Below, piece after piece: positions 48,901 to 58,863 of a stretch of DNA of 64,000 bases (its first letter is position 1; each line of letters opens with the position of its first letter). This stretch comes from Trichoplusia ni (lineage: Eukaryota > Arthropoda > Insecta > Lepidoptera > Noctuidae). The stretch spans positions 1,426,001-1,490,000 of the forward strand of contig NC_039499.1 in NCBI RefSeq assembly GCF_003590095.1, written 5' to 3'. The position numbers and the translations under genes are program-made. Under the pieces are notes generated by a model. The model saw nothing but the letters and a program-made list of their open reading frames with translations, was not told where the DNA came from and did no database searches.

Positions 48901-51900
48901 ATTCCGTGCGCAAGGGCCCAAGGCGTGGAGCCCAAGTAAATTCAATAAGAACTTGCTTAGGTTTTTTTGAAGGTGCTTTTTATCTCCTTCAAAGCAAAAT
49001 GAGATTATATAATAGAAGAAATGACTCACTACTATTAGCTAAGATGTCGGCAACTGTGTGATGTATATCAGGGTCCGACATCTTCCTGTGATGCAAACTG
49101 GATGAGGGCGGGCTTCTTCTATTCATGCCTTCGAGACCAGCCACAGAAGTCTTTTTCGTCCGAGTCACCCTCTGCACACTGTTAAACACGTAGCTAATGG
49201 TTATTTCTGTATAGTAAAGCGCGACTAACATAATTTAAAATAAAGAAAAAAATTGTGTCAACCGAAACGTAGGTACAAAAATCCGCATACTGTTCAATGA
49301 ATAGAGCGCGTATTTAGTGGATTTCTTTTGTTTACTGATTTTAGGTAGCTTTTATCAAAGTTTTTTTTCTGTTTTTCACGCTTAGCTTAGGGTATTACTA
49401 GATTTTTTCTTCGAATAGGAAATTATTATAGATGGGCCGAGAACTCGGTCTCAGCGCACTCGGCGGATACTCGTACTTGGTCGAATATCTCGAAATAAAC
49501 GAAATCATTGCCATATAGCGCCATGGACCGCAGGATCACCGCGTAGGGCCTCCGGAAAGAGGCGTTTGGATCCCCCAGGCTTGGCAAGTGAGCAAGGGGT
49601 TTCAACTGCTAGTGTACAACGTAACGGCTAAAATAATAACCTCAAACACTTGTAGAAACTGATTAATATAATAGTAAGCCGAGTATTATATGGAAGGCTC
49701 ACCACGTGCTGTGTGCCGGCGGCAACTGGAATACCTGTGCGTCGTACGCATCGTAATCAAATATAGAATTATGCATATATTCGTCTTCCTTCAACAACTT
49801 TCCTTTCCGCTCATCTTCGTACATTTTTCTTAACGGCTCCTGGCTCTTTCGTGGCGGCAGTTTAATCCTAGGAATAAAATTGGAATATGCGACCTTTTTA
49901 TTTGTCGAATAAAAAGACAAGTTAATCCAATGTGGCATTGAGTAATCGTCTATAGAGTTGAGGTTGTTATCCTTGTTGTGGAATTTAAGGAGAGGTACGG
50001 CGTGAAGAGGTTGTTCGCCAACACAGACTAAGTCGCTCCCGACACCGTTGTCTATGATCCGTTGTTTTGTGACGTTGGTCAGTTCCCTGTCGACTTCGAA
50101 GACTCCCACTCCCGGTGTGATGACGACACTGAGCTGGCCGGTACGGTCGAAACACCGGTCTAGGTAATGCTTCTCGAACACTGTCGAAATATGATAAGAA
50201 TAATCATTTAGGGTTAATATTATGATATACCAGAATAGAATTTCTACCAAACGTGCATTTGAACTGAATTGATATGTTTTACTGTAGTTAAGTTTCACTA
50301 AAATGTAAATCTGGTGGTTATGGCAGCTCGCGCCACAATAGCTATCAGATTTTAGGTATTTTCGTACTTACTTACGTAATGTTTTGGGCAATTATAAATT
50401 GCAGCCCATTCTAATAGAAAGTCAAGCTGTATTATTGTAAAAATCCTTCAATGATGTAGTTCTTACGTAAAGAGTAAACATACATCCATACTTTCAAACA
50501 TTCACGTTTATAATATTATCTATTAGGATTTACGTAGTTGCTTTACCGTTTAAACTCATATTTAAAACTTCAAGGAAGTTTCCTTGAGCAGCTGTCGAGT
50601 TGATTGCCGTCGGAATCTCCAAGTTCGGTCTTTCGTGATATTGTAAAACAATTTTCTGATAATCTGTGAAAAGTCTCCTTAGTTGTAGGAGAACGTTGGA
50701 CCAGTCTTCATATCTCTCATTTTGAACTGCTACCCTGAATTTTAATGGATTATGGTTAAATTTGATACAATGATATTATTTGATAAATGGATGAATTAAT
50801 GTTATACCTATAAAAATCTTCATAAAATCTGCCCCTATAATCTTTTTGCAAACATTCTTTCATGTGTTGAGGGAACTCTTCTAGCGATTTAGCCTTATAA
50901 AATGTCCTTGAAAATAAAACTATCGTCACTTCATGATTGCTGCCATTTTTCTGAAAGCAAGTACCTAGTTAAAAATTTCACATCTCAATTTCTGGGATAC
51001 CATTAGCAACTCCACGAATTTACTACCAATTGATAAAATTTCAAGCTTATAAAAGCATTTTTGTTTAATCACAACCTTCTTACCCTGACAAAAAAGACAA
51101 TTTTAACGTACCTTCCATTTAGCGAAAAGATCTGCAAGAAATCCATTCACAGCCTTTTCGAAATACAAGTCACCGTGTATATCAAAGTCCCACATTTCCG
51201 AAGACATTTGTATGAACAGGTACACCATTGACGTGGACGATCTGAATACAATCTTTGTATCCTCGGTGATGACTCCACACGCGACCCTGTCCCCTTGAGA
51301 CCACATCTCGTAGACTTGGCATCTTATGGCGCTACCGCAGTACTCTATCTTCTTGTTCAAGTATACACAGGTACTAACCTAAAATGTACATCATAACTCA
51401 TTAAATATATCCTCTGCTTGCTGAGTAGCTGCTTCATTGAGGTTTTAAGTAATAGTATTTCTGTTGGTACGTCATAGACTTCGTAAAAACAAAATTGATA
51501 ATTGGGCAAATTATATTTGACGCACAAATTCGCATGGTGTTCAGGAACGTTGCATAATATTTTCAGATGTCGTGTAACTTGTTGATGCATCCGTGCAAAC
51601 AAACAACGTGCTAAACGAAAGGTCCGCGCTATTACGAAGTACGATACATGGGCCTATTAGTTAGTGTTTAATTTAATTAAAAGATGCAACATATATTTAT
51701 CGGGAGTGCCTACGTCAGCTCATGATAAAGGACTCCGGTCGGGTCCGAAACGAGTCGTACAATCCTGTGAGTAATCCCTTAATAATGAACTATTATAACT
51801 AAGGTTTCTATAAAAAAAAAATTGACTTACCAAGCTGTTTTTCAATCTCCACATTTCCGACCTTCCCATGTACTGGTCTTTGAATGTAAGCTCCACGGAG

Positions 51901-53755
51901 TCCAAAGCGACATCAGCTACGTTTACTATGTTTACGTATACATCCGCAAAGGTTCGCAATTGAAAAGTTATGGCTATGCTCTGTTCAACACTGATGGTGT
52001 CTGTAAAACATTAATGTGTTATCTAAATGCCATGCCATTATAAGAGAAGGTTTTTATTTTGATAGTATATAATTAAAGTTTTATCTGTATGAGGCATTTT
52101 ATCAATTTCATGTTATTAATTACTAGGTTTCGCGCTACTTGCTCTGCAGGGCTATAATATAACATAGATTAGGTAGTATTTTTTTATCAATTAACCGGCC
52201 TTGCTGCATCTCCACATTAATAATTATTATAAAGTATGTCTTATATAGCATTGTGAAATATAATTCTGTATATTTAGTATTATTATTTATTTTTAATCAT
52301 TATCATCATCTCAGCCTATTGCCGTCCACTGCTGAATGTAGGCCGTATTATAATTAAGTTTATTATGTAGAGTTTAATAACTTTAATAAATTACTGCTGA
52401 ACTATCAAAACATCACATTCTGAGTATAATTGACTAGCAGAATAAAAAGTGTGAACAACATAATGTTCAATAACTTTTATTGGTGACCAGTTGTCAGTGC
52501 AATGTAAAGATACTGAAGTTCATGATATGCTATTGACCTCTTTATCTATTACTGTTTATTAACAAAGAAACCAATCAATACCAGTTTATGGGGAAGCAAT
52601 TGTAATTTAAATGTAATTAAAAACAAAACAGAAGGCTAAAATACATTGATAATGTTTTCAGAACTAAAATTGTTTCATTAATCAGCTGATGATTTTTTTT
52701 AAATACTACTCTTTAATTACTTTTTAAACACTTAGCTCTTTAATTCTCTATAAATCAACATACTTATAAAAACATTAAAATTAAGCCAATGCATTATTTT
52801 TTAATTTTAAAAATTAAAGCGGTTAATATCAATGATTCATTCTAATAATTTACAAAACAAGAACTAATCCTCAGGCCAAGGTTGAGTAAGGTGTCTTAGC
52901 CAACAGTTTTTTTTATAGCTATGTTTAGCATAGCAATTGAAACAATCTGGTAGCTCATAGTATATATTACCTCGTCCTCGCCCCGGTGCATCCACTCTTG
53001 TGACTTGTAACAGTAGTCTTGGGTAGTCATTTTCAGGATGATAGATTTCAACAATATCCTTTTCTTTTAGTCCAGGGTAGTCTTTTAAGTTAATAATAAG
53101 GTCTAGTGCTGTAAAGTAACATTTTAATTCAGTTCTACATATACAACTCAATTGTTTAATACAGTAAAATCAATGTTCTTGCTGGTCTTTTTATTGTTTA
53201 ATAAACATATAAGGAATAATATCAACATCACAAATACATGTCATAATCTGCGATAATCTCTAGAATCTAGCTATAGCTGTTCATTAGATACAGTTTGGTG
53301 TAAGACAGATGGACAGTACGCAGTGCTTCAGAAAGAGGGTTCAAATTTTTCCAATATGGAACACTATAATTTAGGTAGAAAACATAATTTTTTGTTGAAT
53401 CTTTTCTGAAACTATGAGGGTAGTCAAATTAAATTTCTAGATCACGATTCTACAAATTAATGTAAAATTCATGAAAGATATACATACTGGATATTTTTTC
53501 ATGAACGAAACTAATAATATCTGGTAAAAATTAAATAGATACGAGTCATTAAATAAGAAAGCGTTTAAAGTAGATGAATATTGCAATTAGCACAGGGAGT
53601 TTCTTAAATGTTCAGTGAGTTTTATAAATTTATGCGTAAATATTTAATTGAAAATTAAACTGATGCATATTTCAAGGCGAATATATAAATATAGATACTA
53701 TTAAAAACTTACGACTAAAACTGGACTGGTGGACAATAAGTTTAAAAGACTTCAT
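33936..53755 (-). CDS. Iml1: Iml1 / DEPDC5, GATOR1 subunit
   Basis: 28 coding exons (minus strand): 53755-53713, 53108-52971, 52000-51831, 51378-51112, 50950-50808, 50734-50547, 50180-49703, 49178-49030, 48850-48827, 48588-48388, 47616-47458, 46985-46830, 44519-44302, 44026-43815, 43482-43308, 42938-42741, 41211-41128, 39372-39286, 38356-38313, 38153-38082, 37783-37585, 37369-37264, 36850-36623, 36262-36102, 35754-35586, 35254-35023, 34622-34523 and 34139-33936. The sum is 1,534 residues; human DEPDC5 has 1,603. Landmarks: LTFKDQYMGRSEMWRLKNSL, SSEMWDFDIHGDLYFEKAVN, VVITPGVGVFEVDREL, DLVCVGEQPLHAVPL, RALINPFDPSHVTVKLTSNR, GVDWKSLTIPACLPITTDYF, NWNYMDHYICTRGD. A DEP domain lies at about 1075-1170 (STLAEIIERMRSS, HASGDTSKRFVVGYYMYH). 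The C-terminal domain has LDIDINNKSDRIEWGH and FLWSWNHMISKKW. GATOR1 stimulates RagA/B GTP hydrolysis at the lysosome and so restrains TORC1 when amino acids are scarce. Exon 9 is only 24 bp. Donors of exons 21 (GTTAGT) and 24 (GTTATT) are weak. Confidence 0.93.
34212..34375 (+). mobile_element. tRNA-derived SINE in an Iml1 intron
   Basis: An A-box-like stretch is followed by a B box (GGGTTCGATCC) near 34254, then the moth-typical body TAGGACAAGCGTTTGTGTGA and tail CTAGACACAAGGATTAAA. It lies between Iml1 exons 27 and 28, antisense to the gene. Confidence 0.75.
35272..35436 (+). mobile_element. foldback element, copy 1
   Basis: Ends read CAACGGTTTACTC at the left and GAGTAGACCGTTG at the right. 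The interior has CGACTAGTTTCGGACC and CGGAGTTCTTGACCATG, shared with the palindromic element at 57158-57294. The flank AACTATCGTGAGAATAA also recurs, inverted, beside that copy. It sits in the intron between Iml1 exons 25 and 26. Confidence 0.65.
36945..36990 (+). repeat. 3' remnant of noctuid interspersed repeat
   Basis: AGCTGGGGCTGGGAAAAGGC followed by TAGGCTGATGA is the characteristic tail of the repeat family also present at 13281-13428. It lies in an Iml1 intron. Confidence 0.5.
39373..41127. other. Iml1 intron 17
   Basis: 1.75-kb intron. It contains a GC-rich, exon-like block at 40876-40960 (minus strand) in an otherwise AT-rich stretch. No repeat was identified. Confidence 0.45.
41212..42740. 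other. Iml1 intron 16
   Basis: AT-rich intron. GC content is high only in the first 100 bases next to exon 17. A dispersed repeat fragment lies at 42525-42680. Confidence 0.45.
42525..42680 (+). repeat. dispersed moth repeat fragment
   Basis: The order ACCACTGAACGGATTTAGAC, GAAACTTGGTACACAGATAG and TTCCCGTGTT is a block I recognise as widely dispersed in insect genomes. The class is unknown. Confidence 0.45.
44520..46829. other. Iml1 intron 12
   Basis: At 2.3 kb the longest intron of the gene. A tRNA-like CAAATCCCGG near 46022-46031 hints at a decayed SINE. Otherwise nothing was recognised. Confidence 0.4.
47137..47262 (-). mobile_element. tRNA-derived SINE
   Basis: Reverse orientation: the B box complement GGATCGAACCCGCG is near 47190. 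The tRNA-like head CGAGTGGTTGAGGTCACCAC lies at the right and the body AGACAAATGTTTGTCT-type sequence at the left. It lies in Iml1 intron 11. Confidence 0.75.
48175..48386 (+). repeat. dispersed moth repeat, ACTAGCTGACCC family, eroded copy
   Basis: GTTGTTTTGCCATATAAA, TTAGGGGTATGAAAAAT and the terminal TTTTATATATTAGATTAC match the repeat at 2766-2995. It ends immediately before the donor of Iml1 exon 10; the plus-strand ATTAC overlaps the minus-strand donor. Confidence 0.55.
49430..49620. other. GC-richer block in Iml1 intron 7
   Basis: Differs in composition from its surroundings, but no reading frame, splice sites or known repeat were recognised. Confidence 0.3.
52301..52345 (-). mobile_element. 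RTE LINE 3' tail remnant
   Basis: The reverse complement reads CAGCAGTGGACGGCAATAGG followed by CTGAGATGATGATAATG, the same terminal signature as the RTE fragment at 1949-2092. It lies in Iml1 intron 2. Confidence 0.6.
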
Positions 53756-54399
53756 TTTTATATATTTCTTCGTTATATCGTTTACATTTCTTACTGTAGA
53801 TAAAATTAGAAACTATTCGCTAGAGAGTGACCATTTACTTAATTATGACACAAATCCATTTATTTGATATACTTGAATGTAAACAACATTCACTCAATTT
53901 ACAAGCCACAAGCGAAATCTACGCTTCGCACTGACATTTCAGATTTGTCAGTCGAACACAGATTAAATATAATAACCTTCCGTCGCATTAACTACAGGTT
54001 CCGAAGAAGGTTTGATTCAATCAAGGAGTTGTGAAAAAATAGAATTTAAATAATAAAAATATTTTTTATTATCATATGTATGAGAAAAAGTAAATAACAG
54101 GTTTTACTTATAAATTTGGCCTATTTAAAATGAAAAGGTAGCCACTAAATAAAACTTGCGTCTTCAAATAATTTTAGGTTATTTTATTGTAACAACTTTC
54201 CGTGGAGTTTCATTTAGTACGGAGTCTGTGGTTCTGACACTAATGACAGCGGGTCACAATGACAACAAAACAAAACAGTTACTGAGTGTCAACTTCTCAC
54301 TCTCAGTTTGACTAAAAACCGCTTACGGTTCTAAACTGAATAAGTTGCCTCTAAGTAGAATGTCTCCGTAAATTAGTATTTAAGATCTTGTATGATAAA
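53756..54399. promoter_or_regulatory. divergent promoter region of Iml1 and SWEET
   Basis: The start codons lie 644 bp apart and point away from each other. This stretch must hold both promoters and 5' UTRs. No specific motif was recognised. Confidence 0.5.
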
Positions 54400-56925
54400 A
54401 TGCATTTGACAGACTTTGAGAGTTTTGTGAGCGGTCTAGCTGTAATAACAACAATTTTGCAATTTCTCTCTGGCGTGTAAGCATACAATACGATGTAGGC
54501 TAAGGTGTCAGTATGTTTTCAATTATTACTTGGTTTCTTTGTAACAACCATTATTCTTTTGTTCCAGACTCGTATGCAAACAATATGTCGTCAATGGCAC
54601 GACGGCAGAGGCTTCATCGCTACCTTTTGTTTGCGGAATGCTCTCGTAAGTTACTGAAATTAAATTCAATAATTCGTTTTTCATGACTAGTCCAATTAAC
54701 TTTTCCAATTTGTTTTTACAGCTGCTGCCTGTGGTTTTTTTACGGATTATTGAAACATGATAACATAATTGTTTTAGTTAATATTATAGGTGTAACTCTG
54801 ATGACCTCATATACAGCAGTATTTTATATTTATACATTCAAAAAGTCGACCGTTTTAAAACAAGTATTTTGCACGATTGCACTAGTTTCACTAGTTTTGT
54901 GCTACATTTTCACAGAAGATGATAATGAAGCACTTTTTGCAACTCTAGGTAAGATGTTTAATATATTCAGAGATAAAAGCAAAGATTTCTTTTTTTTAAT
55001 TTACCTTAACAAATGCTCAATAAATGGTTGTAGGAAACACAAAAAGGCACTTTTTACTGATAAAGTTACATATTTTAGTAATTGATTTATAATCTGTTTA
55101 CTTAAATGATTATTTTTATTTGTCAAAGCACTTTTGATAAAAAGTTTGATAAAAAAAATCTATTCTGTAAAATACTTTTTAGGGATATCTTTTCGAAAAC
55201 ACTTTATAATTTTGTATATGCACAATTGCACATATGGATAATTACTTATTTCTAACTTTAAGATCTTTTTGTTTTAATCAGTGACTTTTAACTAATAGGG
55301 TTGTTTTGTGTGTAATGCTCACTCTAATATATTTAATACATCTTATTGACATGTTCATGAATCACAGCAATGATAACACATATATATCATATTTGTTTGA
55401 TATTTAAGTCTAAATTAATAGTGATTTTGTTAACACTTTGTTTAGAATCATATTTGTTGAAATCCATTATTCACCTGAAATTGGATAGTAAAATCAATTG
55501 AATAGATAATTGCTTGTGATGATATTATTTTATAAAAGGCAACAATTTAAAGACACCAGGTTTATTCCTCAAAAAACAAAGTAAAGGAGCCACAGAATTT
55601 TAATCTTTAGGGGGATGGCAAGAATAAAAATCTGTTAATTAAATGAATTTATTTTCCCAGTAAAATGTCGTGTTGCACTTATTTTTCAAATGTAAATAAA
55701 TCATTCAAACCATGTTAGCAAGTTGGATATCTAAGTTTTAATTAACATTGGCTGTGCTTCGCCATTACAGTATATTAAATTCTTACAAGTTATTTCAAAT
55801 GCTCATTATATTCTCCATGGTAAAACTAATTATTGGTATGTTAAAATCTATCCGCCGCCCGCGACTCTGTCCGCGTGTTCAGTTTACAACAAGCAGTGGT
55901 TCCTGTTTCCATGGGAATTCCGGGATAAACTGTAGCTTGTACCTCCATTACCCTTAAAATCAATATACCCTCAGTCGTTTTGGCTGAGAAAAAGAGATAG
56001 ATATCTTTAGCATTTATAATAAGTAGATATTTTTTAAATCAGTAGTAGTTCCTCAGCTTTATTAATTTAACATAGATATTGATTAGTTTATTTGTTTTGA
56101 AGTGGAATTTAGTATTTGTGTAGCACATGTATATATTTTGTTTTATTTCAGGACTGGCGTCATGTACACTGACCTTGCTAACAATTGCCGCACCAATGAG
56201 CAAGCTTCTGTATGTATTTAGAGTGAAGAGCACTGAATGTCTTCCTTTCCCTATGATACTGATGTCGAGTTTTGTATCTACGTTATGGTTCCTATATGGT
56301 GTGATAAAGGACGATCCTTTTTTAATGGTAATTTACTGATAGTTTTTACACATACCCTGGTACAACTTTTATGCATGTTGATAACCAAGTAGTTGAGTCA
56401 AACAGGCCAAACCCAACCCAAATGCGCGACGTGTCGTTCCCCGCGTAGGACAAGCGTTTGTGTGATCCAAGAATGCTTGTCCTGAATCTGGGTGTCTTTG
56501 TGTATGTGTATATGCCTTGAATGTTTGTGAATCCCCCTGCTACACTAGGATTAAAAATCCGTATCGTTTTTTTTTTAAATCAAATATAATATGGTTTAAT
56601 AAAAATCTTAATCCCACTAGTATTATCAACTTGCTATTGCATTTTGAATAACTTGAAAGCTTTGTTTCTAAAAGTATTTCTATGACAGCAAAGCAGAAAA
56701 ATAAAAACCAATGACTTCTCTATACATATGTGAAGTCCTGTGCTAAGCATTAATTTAGCTGTTTTGTATGGGTATAATCTGAATTGGTGAGCATTTCTAA
56801 TTTAGTTTTCCTTACAGGTGCCAAATTTAATTGGTGATGTGTTGGCAGTCGCTCAGCTGTCGCTGTTTGTTATATACCCCAACAAGTCTCAATCTCCAAG
56901 TTCTCTTAAACATATTCTAGCTTAA
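54400..56925 (+). CDS. SWEET-family sugar transporter (slv/SWEET1 type)
   Basis: Five exons: 54400-54476, 54568-54645, 54722-54948, 56152-56327 and 56818-56925, giving 221 residues, the standard animal SWEET size. Two MtN3/saliva triple-helix units are visible: residues about 6-75 (LQFLSGVLVCKQY, EASSLPFVCGMLSCCLWFFYG) and about 125-205 (AAPMSKLLYVFRVKSTECLP, STLWFLYGVI, PNLIGDVLAVAQLSLFVIYP). A linker helix lies between them, so the topology is 3+1+3 helices. SWEETs are passive sugar carriers in plasma and Golgi membranes. The 1.2-kb intron 3 holds nothing recognised. It diverges from Iml1. Confidence 0.93.
56430..56560 (+). mobile_element. tRNA-derived SINE, 5'-eroded
   Basis: GTAGGACAAGCGTTTGTGTG, ATGCTTGTCCTGAATCTGGG and the tail CTACACTAGGATTAAAAAT match the SINE at 34212-34375. 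The B box is damaged. It lies in SWEET intron 4. Confidence 0.65.
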
Positions 56926-57157
56926 GTCTTCTTAATAATCATTGGTTGGATTATACAGGCGGATGCATTGATTTGTCTAGTTTAGTATGTTTAGTATTAA
57001 AAGATCTAATCCATGATGACTTAAGTGATATATGATATATTTTTGTTTTATTGTTAACGAATTTGTGCCAGTCCTGTAATATTATTTTAATCTGTATTGT
57101 ACAAATATTGTATGTTTGTAATATAAAGATAATGTATTAGTTATTAAATGCAGTAAC

Positions 57158-57294
57158 GGTTTACTCACGCGTATTTAACGGCGGTGCCCGACTAGTTTCG
57201 GACCTAACCGGAGTCCTTAATCATGAGTTGACGCGGCGGGATCGCGAGTCGAACTGACAGTCGGGCACCCCCGATAAATACGCGTGAGTAAACC
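57158..57294. mobile_element. palindromic foldback element, copy 2
   Basis: The left arm GGTTTACTCACGCGTATTTA, continuing to GGTGCCCGACT, is the near-perfect inverse of the right arm (AGTCGGGCACC to GAGTAAACC), about 37 bp each. The centre keeps CTAGTTTCGGACC, shared with 35272-35436. It lies in the 3' flank of SWEET. An inverted copy of the AACTATCGTGAGA-type flank follows at about 57325-57340. Confidence 0.8.
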
Positions 57295-57344
57295 CTTCAC
57301 ACCATTTAATAATGAATCAGTCTCACGATAGTTATTATAAGAAA

Positions 57345-58285
57345 ATGTATTAGTTATTTATTCACTGACTACCATTGAGTTTTAGTACCTACAAAATTAC
57401 GCAATAAAGTATTTTTATACAGTTCTGACTTGAATCTCTACTTTAGTTTTTTTTATTATAGGTATTATGTTTTAATATTGTGTTCCGGGTGGCTTGTGCT
57501 CCCGGCGACGCTTTGCCCGTGTGCTTTGCATACCCTGCAAAACTATTCAGGCAATTAAAACGGACTGGGCTATGGGGCAGTGCAAAATCAAAAAGTAATA
57601 TTTAAACGTTTCGTGCGACTTTTTTATGTGTATTTCCATGAAAGAACCCAAGAATCTCGACGTCTCCACCTATGCTTAAACCCTTAAATAAATGTTAAAA
57701 AAAAACTGCGAAATAGACCCAAATATTAATTTACTGATTAGCCATAAAGTTAGTTCAAAAAGTTGAGGCATGAGTATAGCTGCTATAATTAATTTCTCTC
57801 TGGTAGAGAATGCACTTTAAGTTCTCCATTTTACCTACCTACATTGTAATGTGCAAGAAGAAAGTTTGGTAGGCAAACGACGCGCAAATACGCAAAAAAT
57901 AAGACAGTTAATCGAGATACGCAGAAACTGGTTCCAGTAGGCGAAATGGCTGTCTAGATCTAGTTATTCAATAACGTTTGACCGTACGAAATTAACATTT
58001 TGACCTTTACCGTAAATTGTGACCTTGGTTTGAGTTGTCTAGCGAGATATTTACCAATCCTGTCATATACTCGTACTCTTAACATCTTAACGTTTATTTA
58101 TAGCAGCATCCAAAAAAGTCTTTACCGTACCAAATTTTCTTAAATTCAGACGACGGAAGACGGAATCTTTGCCTCCCGGTTAAATAAATGAATTCGTTGA
58201 ACAGTAATGGTAATGAACCTATTTAATTGGAGAAAACTTCGATCTTTTTTTTCTTTCGACTCCCACATTAAGAAATTAACAAAGA
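57345..58285. other. intergenic, no gene recognised
   Basis: A small GC-rich block near 57483-57530 is visible. No coding potential or repeat was identified. Confidence 0.4.
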
Positions 58286-58291
58286 CACCAT

Positions 58292-58407
58292 AACTCAGGA
58301 CAAGCATTCGTGGATCATACAAACGCTTGACCAACACGGGAATCAAACCCACGACACGTCGCGCTCAATGGCGCGTGGCGTAGTTACCTCAACCACTCGG
58401 CTGTCCG
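58292..58407 (-). mobile_element. tRNA-derived SINE
   Basis: Reverse copy: the head GCCGAGTGGTTGAGGTAACT, a degenerate B box (complement of GAATCAAACCC) and an AGGACAAGCATTCGTGGATC body-type end. Confidence 0.7.
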
Positions 58408-58863
58408 TGCATTCTAATTATCAAAGACTTCGCGAAATTAATATTTTAAAGTACCTAAAGGTTAATGCTTATTTTATTTAACCAGTTTCGGCTCATCTCA
58501 ATTTTGTCTTATTTTTTATTTTATTTAAGCTTCTTTTATTCGCAGTGAGGGTAAGGGTAAGGAGCAAGGGTATTAAAAAAATACAAGCTCTTAATTTTTT
58601 TTAAATGGGTATGAATATAATTAGTGAACCATTATCTTGGATTTTCTAAAATGGAAAGGAAAGAGAGATTAATTTTTATGCCGCGGCCTTTATTGCGCTG
58701 TCACGCCGCCACAACGGCAATTCATTTACTTCAGAACGTCGCGATGGAGCCCTAGTAGGGAATGTAAGAAATCCTTTGGAATACTATTTATTCATGCAGC
58801 TTGTGTTATAGCTGACATTCTAGCACAGTCCACAGTCACTTTATAATAGTTCAAACGTTTTAT

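Noticed and set aside
51357..51602. 81-codon minus-strand frame upstream of Iml1 exon 4
   Set aside because: Exons 3 and 4 join in frame without it and no family similarity is visible.
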